DNA from: Myxococcales bacterium
Lineage (GTDB): Bacteria > Myxococcota > UBA796 > SXON01
Length of the DNA stretch: 32,816 nucleotides
Assembly (NCBI GenBank): GCA_009692585.1
Contig: SHYX01000048.1
Location: forward strand, 1 to 32,816
Reading direction: 5' to 3'
This document shows positions 23,854 to 32,313 of the stretch, piece by piece. The notes under the pieces were generated by a model. That model was given only the letters and a program-made list of their open reading frames with translations. It was not told the DNA's origin and did not search any database. A program made the translations under genes and the position numbers. Position 1 is the first letter of the stretch. Every line of letters starts with the position of its first letter.

Positions 23854-25082
23854 GGCTCGGACTGGTAGTCGTACTCGGTGCTGGCGGTGGGGCCGTGGCG
23901 CCAGATCCAGGGATGGGCGCCGTTTTCACGCGACGTCCCGTCCTTGAGCTGCTTCTCGGTGTCCTCGTCGCTCATCTTCTGCTTGATCATCGCGAGGCCC
24001 TTGGCGCTGAGCTTGAGCCCCCTGGCGATGACGGCCTTGACGTTGTCACCGCTGGCACGCTCGGACATGCGGACGTTGAGCTTGGTCTTGTCGGCCACGA
24101 AGGCGAAGTGATCCTCCCACAAGCAGGCGGTGGCGGCGGTGGGCCAGGGGTCGCAGACCGTCAGCGAGTTGTCCGCCTCGGTCTTGATGTCGCCCATGAT
24201 CACAAACGCGTGGTCCAGGCCCTCTTTGTCGCACTGGCTGATTGTCTCGCCCGGCGTCGTCGCGCACAGGTAGTCGTAGCCGATCTGCGCGTGCTCGCCG
24301 CAGTTCCCGCCGCCCGCGAGATCACCCATCGCCGCGGTGAGCGCGTTGGGGTGTTTGTTGGCCAACTGGCGAACCGACGGGTCCATCTCCCAACACTCCA
24401 CGTCCCGCATGGCCTTCATGCGGTAGTAGCTGTTGAAGTTCGAGGCCTTCAGCGCCTCGTACTGATTGCCGGCACCAAAGCTCACGACCGACTTCGTATG
24501 CGCGATCGCTTCCTTCGCCTTTTCGATGCGCTTCATCGCCCCGGCGTTGACCTTCTTGGTTTGCGGATCGTCCCAGCGCATCTGGATCAGGTTGCCCGTG
24601 GCCTTCTGCTTGACGGGCCCGGCCTTGCCAACCATCTGGTCCAGCACCGCCACCGCGCTTTTTCCGGAGGCGACGAGGTCGGCGACCTGATCGGCCTGCG
24701 CTTCGTGCTGGGCGGTTGCGGAGGTCGCGCCGCTGAGCTGTTGGACCACGTGGGCCGCTTCGTGGGCAGCGAGGTGCAGGTCCGGCGTGCGCGCGAAGAC
24801 GATGGAATCGCCCGTGGCGTACGCGGCGGCGCCCATGTCGCTGGCCGTGCCGCCCCCGGAGCCACCCACCGACGCGGTGACTCCCGAGATGTCGTGATGG
24901 CCGAAGGATTTCTGGATGCGCTCGAGATGCGGCAGCGGACCCCCGCCCGCCGCCACGCCCTTGGCCGCCATCTTTTCGATCATCGCGGCGTTGGACTTAC
25001 CCACTCGCTCCTGATCCGGGCCAGGAGAAACCGTCGTCGAGGTGTCCGAACCGGCGCGCGGACGTGCCGAATGCTGTTGCAC
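23850..25082 (-). CDS. DUF4157 (eCIS-core) protein with papain/transglutaminase-like protease domain
   Basis: 410 residues from GTG 25082, with GGAGG 4 nt upstream. Domain 1 (about 50-137): ATGDSIVFARTPDLHLAAHE leads into HEAAHVVQQ (His107-Glu108-x2-His111), then HEAQADQVAD, the third metal-ligand region. This is the DUF4157 zinc-protease-like domain typical of proteins linked to extracellular contractile injection systems. Domain 2 (about 200-330): GGGNCGEHAQIGYDYL (Cys261), LDHAFVIMGDI (His291) and TVCDPWP (Asp311) form the Cys-His-Asp triad of papain/YopT/transglutaminase-like enzymes. The first 50 residues are disordered, and the C-terminal 80 are Lys-rich and unassigned. No signal peptide, as expected for an injected or loaded cargo. 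Inference: an effector or toxin. The exported-protein gene overlaps its stop. No eCIS structural gene is in the window. Confidence 0.82.
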   Translation of the reverse strand: MQQHSARPRAGSDTSTTVSPGPDQERVGKSNAAMIEKMAAKGVAAGGGPLPHLERIQKSFGHHDISGVTASVGGSGGGTASDMGAAAYATGDSIVFARTPDLHLAAHEAAHVVQQLSGATSATAQHEAQADQVADLVASGKSAVAVLDQMVGKAGPVKQKATGNLIQMRWDDPQTKKVNAGAMKRIEKAKEAIAHTKSVVSFGAGNQYEALKASNFNSYYRMKAMRDVECWEMDPSVRQLANKHPNALTAAMGDLAGGGNCGEHAQIGYDYLCATTPGETISQCDKEGLDHAFVIMGDIKTEADNSLTVCDPWPTAATACLWEDHFAFVADKTKLNVRMSERASGDNVKAVIARGLKLSAKGLAMIKQKMSDEDTEKQLKDGTSRENGAHPWIWRHGPTASTEYDYQSEP

Positions 25083-25167
25083 GAGCCCTCCAGAGGCGAG
25101 GGTGAAGCATACTCTACGCCGCTCACGCCCGCCACCGGACCCTCCCGGGTCCTCGAATTCCGCGCGA

Positions 25168-26625
25168 TCACGGACGGATGTCGAGCCGCAGCTCCCCGGA
25201 GGTCGGCGTCGCCTCCTGGATCGCACGGCCGGCCGACGCCATGACCTCCACGCGCACCCGAGCGTGTCCGAAGGGAATCTCGAAGCGGTAGGAAGTCTGA
25301 CCCCTGAGCACCACCGCGCCGAGCTTTTCGTCGTCGAGACCACGCACCGTCACCTCCACGGGGCCCGGTGGCGCGTGCGCGGTGCCCGCCAGCGTCCACG
25401 CGGCCGTCTGGTCGCGACCGGTGGTGACGTTCGATGCCTCGGAAAACTCGGCGGCAGCGAGCGCGCGGTTCCCGGCTGGAAACAGGTTCACCTGGGGCGA
25501 CATCGAGCCCGGCGACGCGCCCCCCCCATCCGGCACGCTGTCGGCGACCGCCGACGCGTCGAAGGACTCCCGGCGAGCCAGAAGACGGGAGGTCGGCCAG
25601 CCGGCGGCCAGCAGTCCGTCGACAATCGCGCCCGCCACGACCGCGTTTCCCGCTGCGGATGGGTGCAGATCGTCCAGGAAGAGGGCATCGGGGCCGAGCT
25701 CGGCCGCCGCCACGGCGAGCGCGGGGCCGGTCTGGAGCAACGGGACCCCGTGCCAGGCCGCGACGGCCGCCTGGCCGTCGAAGTAGGGCGCCCGCACGTC
25801 GGCGCCGGTGTCGTCGCCACGCGCCATGTCACGGTTGGTCGGTCGCAAAAAGGCGATGCCGACGCCCCTCGCCGCGGCGTCGCGCGCGATCGCGTCGAGG
25901 TTCTCGGCGAAGCGCTGCGGCGACACCCGTCGCACGCCCGATGTCGGCCAGGTGCTGTGCTGGGTCCAGGTGACGACGTGCGCGCCGCCGCCGCCACGGA
26001 GCGAATCCCCCCAGCCGGCGGCGAGCCGAAACAGCGCCGACTGCGCCAGCAGGCCCCGCCCAAAGAGCGCCTGCGTACGCAGCAGGTCCTGGTCGCGGAA
26101 GTGGTCGAAGTTGTAGTCGCTCCAGACGTTGCACACGACCAGGACCGTGGGTTCGGTGTCCCATCCGAGTTCATCGAGCAACAGCCGCGTCTGCTCGGTG
26201 GAATAGCCCGGCACGGCTCCGTTGACGGCATCGACGTCGAGACCGCGGGCCCGCAGCCCGGCTCCCACCAACGCCGCCGGCGTCGCGTCGTCACCCACGC
26301 CGTGGCCGAAGAAGCTGGAGTCGCCGGTGACCATCACCCGCTCGCGCCCGGCGGGGCGGGGCAGCCGCGGCAGGTCACCCCGGAGCCCAAGCTTGTTGAT
26401 GGTCGCGATGGTCCCCGCGTTGGAGCGCTTCCCCTCGCCCATTCCCCACAGCCGGGTCGGGTGACCGACCATGATCACATCGCCGGGGTCGCGCGCCTGC
26501 CAGGCCGGCACCACGATGCCGAGCCCGCGCGCGAAGCCTTCGCCCACCAGGAGCGCCGCCAGCAAAACCAGCCCGCCGGCGACGACACGGAAGGCGAGCG
26601 TCTGGCGCCGGGCGCGGCGGGTCAT
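25168..26625 (-). CDS. SGNH/GDSL-family hydrolase, membrane-anchored
   Basis: 485 residues from ATG 26625. An Arg-rich N-terminus and one hydrophobic helix (about 13-35) suggest a signal anchor. The SGNH catalytic blocks are present: VMVTGDSSFFGHGVGDD (Ser103), VNGAVPGYSTEQT (Gly block), VVCNVWSDYNFDHF (Asn166) and LFLDDLHPSAAGN (Asp318, His321). This arrangement fits AlgX/AlgJ-like or other polysaccharide O-acetyl-modifying hydrolases. The C-terminal 140 residues form a beta-rich extension (PVEVTVRGLDDEKLGAVVLR). It starts 10 bp after a signal-anchor protein gene and lies in the envelope gene run, so modification of a surface glycan is a reasonable role. The acyl donor partner (for example an MBOAT) is not in the window. 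Confidence 0.85.
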   Translation of the reverse strand: MTRRARRQTLAFRVVAGGLVLLAALLVGEGFARGLGIVVPAWQARDPGDVIMVGHPTRLWGMGEGKRSNAGTIATINKLGLRGDLPRLPRPAGRERVMVTGDSSFFGHGVGDDATPAALVGAGLRARGLDVDAVNGAVPGYSTEQTRLLLDELGWDTEPTVLVVCNVWSDYNFDHFRDQDLLRTQALFGRGLLAQSALFRLAAGWGDSLRGGGGAHVVTWTQHSTWPTSGVRRVSPQRFAENLDAIARDAAARGVGIAFLRPTNRDMARGDDTGADVRAPYFDGQAAVAAWHGVPLLQTGPALAVAAAELGPDALFLDDLHPSAAGNAVVAGAIVDGLLAAGWPTSRLLARRESFDASAVADSVPDGGGASPGSMSPQVNLFPAGNRALAAAEFSEASNVTTGRDQTAAWTLAGTAHAPPGPVEVTVRGLDDEKLGAVVLRGQTSYRFEIPFGHARVRVEVMASAGRAIQEATPTSGELRLDIRP

Positions 26626-26635
26626 TCAGGCGGTA

Positions 26636-27712
26636 CTACACCACATCGAGTCCCCGGCGCGAAGCTGCGGCGGTGATGGTGACCGCGCCGTGTCGCAACG
26701 ACCAGCCCTCGGGCACGACCGCGACCACGACCGTGGGCAGCCCCGATTCGAACTCCTTGCCCAGGAGCACCAGCCCGCCCACCTCCTGCGGGAGGAGGTC
26801 TCGATAGTCACGCAGCGCGTCCGCATCGGCCTCGTCGAGCACCAACAACACGCAGAGCGGCGGACCCGGCTCCCGGCCGAGCGATTCGGCGACGTCACCG
26901 ACGAGGCTGGGGCGCAGGCCCACGATCCGGTACACCGGGCCCCCAGCCACCGGCTTGACCTCGACGTCGGCGGGCGCCGCGACCAACACCCGGTGGCGGT
27001 CGGCCAGATGGCGCAGAAGGGGCTCCAGGATCCCCCGCGCGTCTGCGGGGGCGACCCAGGCCGCGAGCCCGTCCGAGAGGCTGGGGAAGGACGGCGTGAG
27101 CAGCCCCGGCTCGGGGACGATCTGCACCTCGGCGGAGCGGGACCTCGGCGCTGCGCTCCACCGGCGCCAGATCCAGCCGGCGCCGAGGAGCGCCAGAAGC
27201 CCGACGCCGACGCCGATCAACAGCAGGCCGTCCTGTGAATCCCCGCTGGCGAAGGAGACGGGTTGTCGGCCGGCGGCGCCTCCCGCCGCAGGGGGGACCC
27301 CGCCGCCAGCCGCCCCCGGCTCACCCGTTCCGGGCGGGGGCGCCGCGCCGGTGGGATCCGGCGGCGAGGAGACCGACGCGGTCAACGCACCCGCCGAAAT
27401 CGAGAGGTCGACGTCGTGCGGCGACGTGGGATCCGCGAACTCGACGACAGCACTGCCCAGTTCGATGCCGCCGGCCGAAAGCACCAGTGTCGCCCGCGCG
27501 CCGGCAAATTCGATCACCCCGGCGAACCGGCTGTCCTCCCCCTGGAAGTCGGGGCGCTCCCCGTCGTCACGCAACGCGACATCGCTGCGCGTTTCCCCGT
27601 CGACGAGGGTGGCGAGCAGCGGTTCGGCCGGGGCAGCCCCCGCGGAGTCGAACCGGACCACCAGCGGCGAGGCCGTGGCCAAAGAGGAGAGAAGAGCGAA
27701 CATCAGGGCCAT
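26636..27712 (-). CDS. Signal-anchor protein with Ig-like domain and cytoplasmic domain, paralogue B
   Basis: 358 residues from ATG 27712, which overlaps the preceding TGA by one base (TGATG). Layout: signal peptide (MALMFALLSSLATASP), an extracytoplasmic beta domain with DVALRDDGERPDFQ, a Pro/Gly/Ala linker (about 117-155), one membrane helix (162-182, GLLLIGVGVGLLALLGAGWIW) and a cytoplasmic alpha/beta domain of about 170 residues. The protein at 29370-30233 has the same order and aligned motifs (ARDNGRLPD; ARGLVHVAEPAEAATKLV against DGLAAWVAPADARGILEPLL). No known family recognised; the extracytoplasmic domain resembles domains near BatA/VWA-type proteins, without proof. It is encoded immediately after a polytopic membrane protein and before the SGNH hydrolase. 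Confidence 0.7.
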   Translation of the reverse strand: MALMFALLSSLATASPLVVRFDSAGAAPAEPLLATLVDGETRSDVALRDDGERPDFQGEDSRFAGVIEFAGARATLVLSAGGIELGSAVVEFADPTSPHDVDLSISAGALTASVSSPPDPTGAAPPPGTGEPGAAGGGVPPAAGGAAGRQPVSFASGDSQDGLLLIGVGVGLLALLGAGWIWRRWSAAPRSRSAEVQIVPEPGLLTPSFPSLSDGLAAWVAPADARGILEPLLRHLADRHRVLVAAPADVEVKPVAGGPVYRIVGLRPSLVGDVAESLGREPGPPLCVLLVLDEADADALRDYRDLLPQEVGGLVLLGKEFESGLPTVVVAVVPEGWSLRHGAVTITAAASRRGLDVV

Positions 27713-29373
27713 CACCAGGACGATGTATCGCGCGCCACGAGCAAAAGCGTGAACGACACTTCGGGCGTCGTCCAACTCGCCGTCGGTTGGTGCCGTTCCG
27801 CGAGCCAGACGTCAAGGGCCCGGACCGCCGCCGGTCGATCATCCGGATGGCGCTCGACCACGATGTAGACGGCGGCTCCATCCGCGCCCGCGCACTCGCT
27901 GTACACCGCATCGGCGCAACTCCGGACGTCGGCGCTCAGCGGCCGCACCGGACAGTGGCGCGCGGGGCAGGCGTGGCCTCCGGTCAGCGCGACAAGCTCC
28001 GGGGTACCGCCGGCGATGGCGGGGTCGGGTGGGAGCAGCCCCCGCAGTGCCGTGGCGGCCTCCAGCGTGGCGATGTCGACAGGATCGATCGGCCGCGCCA
28101 CCCCACCCGCGCGCCCGACCCCCAGGAGCGCACAAAGGCCGACGGCGGCACACGCCGCGAGCGCGCCACTTCGCACCCGCAGACCGAGGGCGACGAGGGC
28201 GACCTCGGCCAGCGCACCGAGGCTGGCAGCACCGCGCCCCACCAGCAGCAGCGCAACGGGCAGCAGCGTGTCGGCGTACCGCTTTGGCGCCCCGACCAGA
28301 AACAGCGCCGCCACCGGGAGGAGGGCCAGCGCCAGCGCGACCCCGGCCCCCGAACCCCTCGTCCAGGCGTCGACGGGCAGCCGGATCGCCCGAGGCGCCC
28401 ACCTTGCCAACGCGTTCACGTGATCCGACCGGGGCCTCAACCCGATCCCGAGAACCCCGAGGCCAGCGAGGCCGACAAGCGCCCACAGGGGCAGTCGGTC
28501 GGCGCCGAGGCCCCCCCCGAACCAGAGCCGGAACTGCGGCCCCAGATTGCCAAGCTGCCCCGCCATCACCCCCGCCACGCGGGTGGTCTCCACTCCCGTC
28601 GCCGAGGGCGCGGGACTCCCCGTCGCCACCCCCGCCGAGAGGGTGCCCCCGAGCATCGACCAGGGGAGGATCGGAAAAACCTGAAATACCGCCGCCAGCG
28701 TCACGCCCGCCGCGGCGGTGAACGCCACGCACACCCGAATTCGGCGCCCCGGAGGCGCGCCCAGAACCAGGAGCAAGGCCGCGGGCGGAAATACCGCCGC
28801 GGTCGTCAGGTGGGTCGCCGCGGCAAGCGCGGTCAACGCCCCCGCGAGCGCGGCCGTTCCCGGCGTGCATGCCCCGAGGGCCGGCGCCGCAATCGCCACC
28901 AGCCATGCCGAGGTCACCGCGGTGTCGACCGTGAAGCGCGCCGCGTTGTCGCACACCGTCGGCATCGTGACGATGACTGCGGCGATGGCCGCTGCCGGCA
29001 GGCGACAGAGCCCGACCCCACGACCCGCGAGCATCGCGACGGGGCCGATGAGCGCGCGCAGGAGGTGGTTGGTGAGGTGCCCAGCCAGGGGCACCGAGAG
29101 GTCGCCGCTCCAGGCGACGGCCGCCGTGAGGATCGTCCACGTCGGCAGGCGGTGCGCATCGAGGCGCTCGGGATGCCCGCCGAGCCACGCCAGCGCCTGG
29201 CCCGCCCACCGCCCGGCGTCGGGACCGTCCAGCAGCTGGTCGCCCACGCCCGCCCACGCTGGGAGCCCGGCGACGGCCGGGCCGGGCGATGCCGGCGCCG
29301 TCCCGGTCAGGTACGCGAGCGCGCAGAGCGTGACGAGAAACACGGCGTCGAGCGCGACGTTGCGCGCCGTCAT
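27712..29373 (-). CDS. Polytopic membrane protein, GT-C-like
   Basis: 553 residues from ATG 29373, overlapping the previous gene's TGA (ATGA). About 10-12 hydrophobic segments are followed by a C-terminal soluble part of about 130 residues that has several cysteines (HACPARHCPVRPLSADVRSC) and probably faces the periplasm. The long first loop (GDQLLDGPDAGRWAGQALAW) and overall shape resemble lipid-linked sugar transferases, but no DxD/ExD catalytic pair can be set with confidence. It is enclosed between two paralogous signal-anchor genes with overlapping junctions, so the three products probably work as a unit in the envelope. It is not an obvious duplicate of the other membrane protein at 15829-17517. 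Confidence 0.65.
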   Translation of the reverse strand: MTARNVALDAVFLVTLCALAYLTGTAPASPGPAVAGLPAWAGVGDQLLDGPDAGRWAGQALAWLGGHPERLDAHRLPTWTILTAAVAWSGDLSVPLAGHLTNHLLRALIGPVAMLAGRGVGLCRLPAAAIAAVIVTMPTVCDNAARFTVDTAVTSAWLVAIAAPALGACTPGTAALAGALTALAAATHLTTAAVFPPAALLLVLGAPPGRRIRVCVAFTAAAGVTLAAVFQVFPILPWSMLGGTLSAGVATGSPAPSATGVETTRVAGVMAGQLGNLGPQFRLWFGGGLGADRLPLWALVGLAGLGVLGIGLRPRSDHVNALARWAPRAIRLPVDAWTRGSGAGVALALALLPVAALFLVGAPKRYADTLLPVALLLVGRGAASLGALAEVALVALGLRVRSGALAACAAVGLCALLGVGRAGGVARPIDPVDIATLEAATALRGLLPPDPAIAGGTPELVALTGGHACPARHCPVRPLSADVRSCADAVYSECAGADGAAVYIVVERHPDDRPAAVRALDVWLAERHQPTASWTTPEVSFTLLLVARDTSSW

Positions 29374-30233
29374 CGCCAACGGATCTCTCCGTCCACCAGC
29401 AGCTCCGGCGCGTCGGCGCCGGCCGAGACCAGGACGAACAGGGGCACATCCGACGGCAGCTCGTCCGCCAGCGAGGCCCAGTCCTGGGCGTCGTTGGCGG
29501 CGGCGACGATCACCACCGCGCGTTCCTCGAGGGGGCGAGCGCTGAGAATGGCGGCGACGCGATCAGGGTTCTCCGGGACCAGACGTACGACCCGCCCCGG
29601 CGCGCACTCCGGCACCGAAAACCGCCCGGCGACAAAGACGGTGTACACCTCGGCGAGCCGCCCGACCAACTTCGTCGCCGCCTCCGCCGGCTCGGCAACG
29701 TGCACCAGGCCACGGGCCCGGCCACCGCCCGGGATGAGCTGGGGGACCGGCAGGCGCTGCCGGCCCGCCGAACGGCCTGGACCCCACCACTCGAAGAGAC
29801 CGATGGCCCCGACCAGCGCCGCGAAGACCGCGAGCCAGGGCGACCCGACCCAACGCGTGCGCGGTGCGGGTTCGTCGTCCGCGTCGATCAGCGTCGACGC
29901 GATCTGCGTCTGGTTGCCCTTGACCACGATGCGCACCCGCCGCGCGCCCTGCTCCGCCCAGGACACCGCGCCGCTGCCGAAGGTGCGCCGGCCCGCGCTC
30001 AGCCCCAGCGCCGCGCGGTCGCCCTTCATCTCACCGCGCCCGGTCCACGTCCCATCGGCAGCGCGGATATCGGGGAGGCGACCGTTGTCGCGCGCGGCGA
30101 TATTGACGACGTCGCCGTCGTCCTCGGTGAGCGAGACGAGGATCGACTCGCTGGAGGGGATGCCGGCCCCCGAGACCCGTACCTCGACCGGGGTGGCTGC
30201 GAGGGCGGGAACCAGGAACAACGCAGCGAGCAC
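29370..30233 (-). CDS. Signal-anchor protein with Ig-like domain and cytoplasmic domain, paralogue A
   Basis: 287 residues from GTG 30233, preceded by AAGGGGGG, a strong ribosome site. Signal peptide (VLAALFLVPALAAT), an extracytoplasmic beta domain (about 15-120) with ARDNGRLPD at 47-55, one membrane helix (129-150, ending in Trp-Trp), then a cytoplasmic alpha/beta domain with ARGLVHVAEPAEAATKLVGR and VVIVAAANDAQDW. It has the same architecture as the protein at 26636-27712 but with a much shorter linker. No enzyme motif is visible. The gene is 28 bp downstream of the sulfatase-like gene and overlaps the start of the polytopic membrane protein. Likely a scaffold or regulator of that membrane protein (inference). 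Confidence 0.7.
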   Translation of the reverse strand: MLAALFLVPALAATPVEVRVSGAGIPSSESILVSLTEDDGDVVNIAARDNGRLPDIRAADGTWTGRGEMKGDRAALGLSAGRRTFGSGAVSWAEQGARRVRIVVKGNQTQIASTLIDADDEPAPRTRWVGSPWLAVFAALVGAIGLFEWWGPGRSAGRQRLPVPQLIPGGGRARGLVHVAEPAEAATKLVGRLAEVYTVFVAGRFSVPECAPGRVVRLVPENPDRVAAILSARPLEERAVVIVAAANDAQDWASLADELPSDVPLFVLVSAGADAPELLVDGEIRWR

Positions 30234-30261
30234 AGCCCCCCTTATTAGCGCGCCTGGCCCG

Positions 30262-31716
30262 CTACCAGTAGCCTTCCCTCCGGAGCGCCTCCAACTCTGC
30301 TTCCGTCGGCGCGCGGGGCGCGGCCGGTGGTGAGCCGGCGCCCAGCCGTGCGTCCAGCATTGCGGCCAACGCCGCGGTCCGCGCCGCGTCCTCCACCTCC
30401 ACCCCGCCCCGGAGCAGCCGGTCGCCCCCCGCCGTCCGCACGAGCCGGTCATCGCCGTCACGGAGCACGCGGTCCACGCGATTTTCCGTGCCGGCAGTGC
30501 GGGCCTCGGCCTCGGCCACCAGCACCCGCGGCGCCGGCGCACCGCCGCGCACCGCCGCTACCAGACTCCGCCCGTCGATGCCGGCAGGAGGAGTCGCTCC
30601 GGCCAACTCGGCGATGGTCGGAAAGAGGTCCGTCAGGCTCACCGGCGTGTCCACCACCCGGCCGCCGCCGCCGCCGGGCGGGCGCACGACCAGCGGGATC
30701 CGGAGGACCTCCTCGTCCAAGAACCCTTGATGCCCCGCATGCCCGTGCTCGCCAAGCGCCTCGCCGTGATCCCCGACCACGACCACGACCGTGCGTTGGA
30801 GCAGCCCGCGCTCGCGCACGCCGGCGAGAATCGTGCCGACGCTCGCGTCGGCCGCGGTGACCGCCGCGGCGTACAGCTCACGAAGTTCTATCGCGACCTG
30901 CGGATCGTCCGCGATCGCCTGCACGAGCGCGGCGTCAGGGTCGGTGGAGCCGTCGGCCCGCCAGGCACCCTCGGCCCACTCGCGGATCACGGGCGAGACC
31001 GAGTCGCCCGGGAGCTTGTAGGGACGGTGGGCCTCCTTGAGGTGGACCATCAGAAACCAGGGCTCGGCGGCCGCGTCGACAGGCCCCCAGAGATCGGGCG
31101 GCACGATCCGGCCAGCGGATCCTTCCTCGAAGTGGTCGAAGCCCTGCTCCAAGCCCTCGCCCACCCTAAAACTCGCGCGGCTGGCGACCGGCGCGTACGC
31201 GAGCGTGGAGTAGCCGTACAACTTGAGGAGCTCGGGCAGGGTGGTGTGCTCCGCCGCCAGCGTGTCAAGAGGGGTCACGACCCCCACCGTCGAGGGGAGT
31301 CGGCCCGTCAACAGGGCGACGTGACTGGGCAGGGTGTAGGTCGCGGTGGACCAGGCCTGGGCGAAACGGACCCCCTCCGCCGCCAGCGCGTCCAGAACGG
31401 GGGTGGAGACACCCTGGCCGCCGTAGGCGCCGAGGGCATCCGCCCGAACCGAGCACAGCGTCACCACCAGGATGTTGGGACGCTCGTCGTCACCCGTGCG
31501 CTCACGAAGCAGGGAGGCCGGCGCGGCCGGCACCGAGGCGGACCGCGCCGAGGGGACTGCGGCGGCCGGGGGAAGCACCCGCCACAGGCCGACGCCGACG
31601 AGCGCGAGCCCAGCGGCCAGACCCACGCCGCCCAACGCGAATCCTCGGAGCCCTGCCGCCCGCGGACTGACGGGGGGTGGCCGGCGCACCCTGATCTCCA
31701 CCCGCCTTGACGCCAT
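30262..31716 (-). CDS. Sulfatase-like (alkaline phosphatase superfamily) protein with altered metal residue
   Basis: 484 residues from ATG 31716 (GTG 31752 is a longer alternative). A basic N-terminus and one membrane helix (about 24-48) place the catalytic domain outside the inner membrane. Sulfatase-superfamily layout: NILVVTLCSVRADALGAYGG, then TPVLDALAAEGVRFAQAWS, TYTLPSHVALLTGRLPST, a HRPY motif at His230, and VVGDHGEALGEHGHAGH with Asp316/His317. Two deviations: Cys88 stands where family members have the first metal-binding Asp (TLDSxRAD), and the FGly position is Thr128 (TLPSH), so it cannot be a formylglycine sulfatase. It may use Thr as phosphotransferases do, or be catalytically weak. 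It heads the glycan-modification-like set. Confidence 0.82.
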   Translation of the reverse strand: MASRRVEIRVRRPPPVSPRAAGLRGFALGGVGLAAGLALVGVGLWRVLPPAAAVPSARSASVPAAPASLLRERTGDDERPNILVVTLCSVRADALGAYGGQGVSTPVLDALAAEGVRFAQAWSTATYTLPSHVALLTGRLPSTVGVVTPLDTLAAEHTTLPELLKLYGYSTLAYAPVASRASFRVGEGLEQGFDHFEEGSAGRIVPPDLWGPVDAAAEPWFLMVHLKEAHRPYKLPGDSVSPVIREWAEGAWRADGSTDPDAALVQAIADDPQVAIELRELYAAAVTAADASVGTILAGVRERGLLQRTVVVVVGDHGEALGEHGHAGHQGFLDEEVLRIPLVVRPPGGGGGRVVDTPVSLTDLFPTIAELAGATPPAGIDGRSLVAAVRGGAPAPRVLVAEAEARTAGTENRVDRVLRDGDDRLVRTAGGDRLLRGGVEVEDAARTAALAAMLDARLGAGSPPAAPRAPTEAELEALRREGYW

Positions 31717-31779
31717 TGCACGCTGTATGCGGGCTCGGAGCGCAATCCGCACCCCTCCTGAGCGCCCTTCACAAGCGAT

Positions 31780-32313
31780 TTACTGAACGGAGAAAAACTC
31801 CGAGGCCGTCGTCTGCGCGGCGTCCGACCGCGCTGACACCTGGTAGGTGTCCTCGTCGAGAATCCCCCAGTCGACGACAACCGAGGTGCCCTCACCCACT
31901 TCGAGCGTCCAGGTGGTTTCACCCGGAACGCAGTTCCCCGAAAAACTGCTGTCGTCGCCGGAGCCGGCGGCCAGCGTCCAGGTGTCGACGAGACAGGACG
32001 TCGGGGTGTCAAAACGCAGTGTTCCATCGCATGGATTGACAAAAAGTGCGCGGGCGGTGATCTGCACCGGCCACGAAAACGCCGTGGCCTGCTGTCCCGC
32101 GGCGTCCTCCACCACGACCCGCATCTCAAGGTCCAGCGCATCGCAGACCGCTTCGTCGGTGTCGCCCCCGGTGTCCGCGTCGCCGGTTTCGGTCACGTCG
32201 GTGTCGTCCCCGGTGCTTCCCGCCCCGCCGACGGGGTCGCCCCGCTCGCCACCCCCCGCAAAATCCGGCGCCAGGGAGCCACCACACGCGCCGAAGATGA
32301 AGAGCGGCCACAT
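31780..32313 (-). CDS. Lipoprotein with C-terminal Ig-like domain (paralogue 2)
   Basis: 177 residues from ATG 32313, which overlaps the previous gene's TGA (TGATG). Short lipoprotein signal MWPLFIFGAC with Cys10, then a Gly/Asp/Thr linker (GSTGDDTDVTETGDADTGGD), then a beta-rich domain containing FVNPCDGTLRFDTPTSCL, ETTWTLEVGEG and WGILDEDTYQVSARSD. The four cysteines of this domain probably form disulfides. The same pattern (NPC...TSCL...TTWTL..G...WG.L..D.Y) is found in the gene upstream, so the two are tandem paralogues. The domain resembles BsuPI-type Ig-fold proteinase inhibitors by eye. Surface location is likely; function unknown. Confidence 0.7.
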   Translation of the reverse strand: MWPLFIFGACGGSLAPDFAGGGERGDPVGGAGSTGDDTDVTETGDADTGGDTDEAVCDALDLEMRVVVEDAAGQQATAFSWPVQITARALFVNPCDGTLRFDTPTSCLVDTWTLAAGSGDDSSFSGNCVPGETTWTLEVGEGTSVVVDWGILDEDTYQVSARSDAAQTTASEFFSVQ

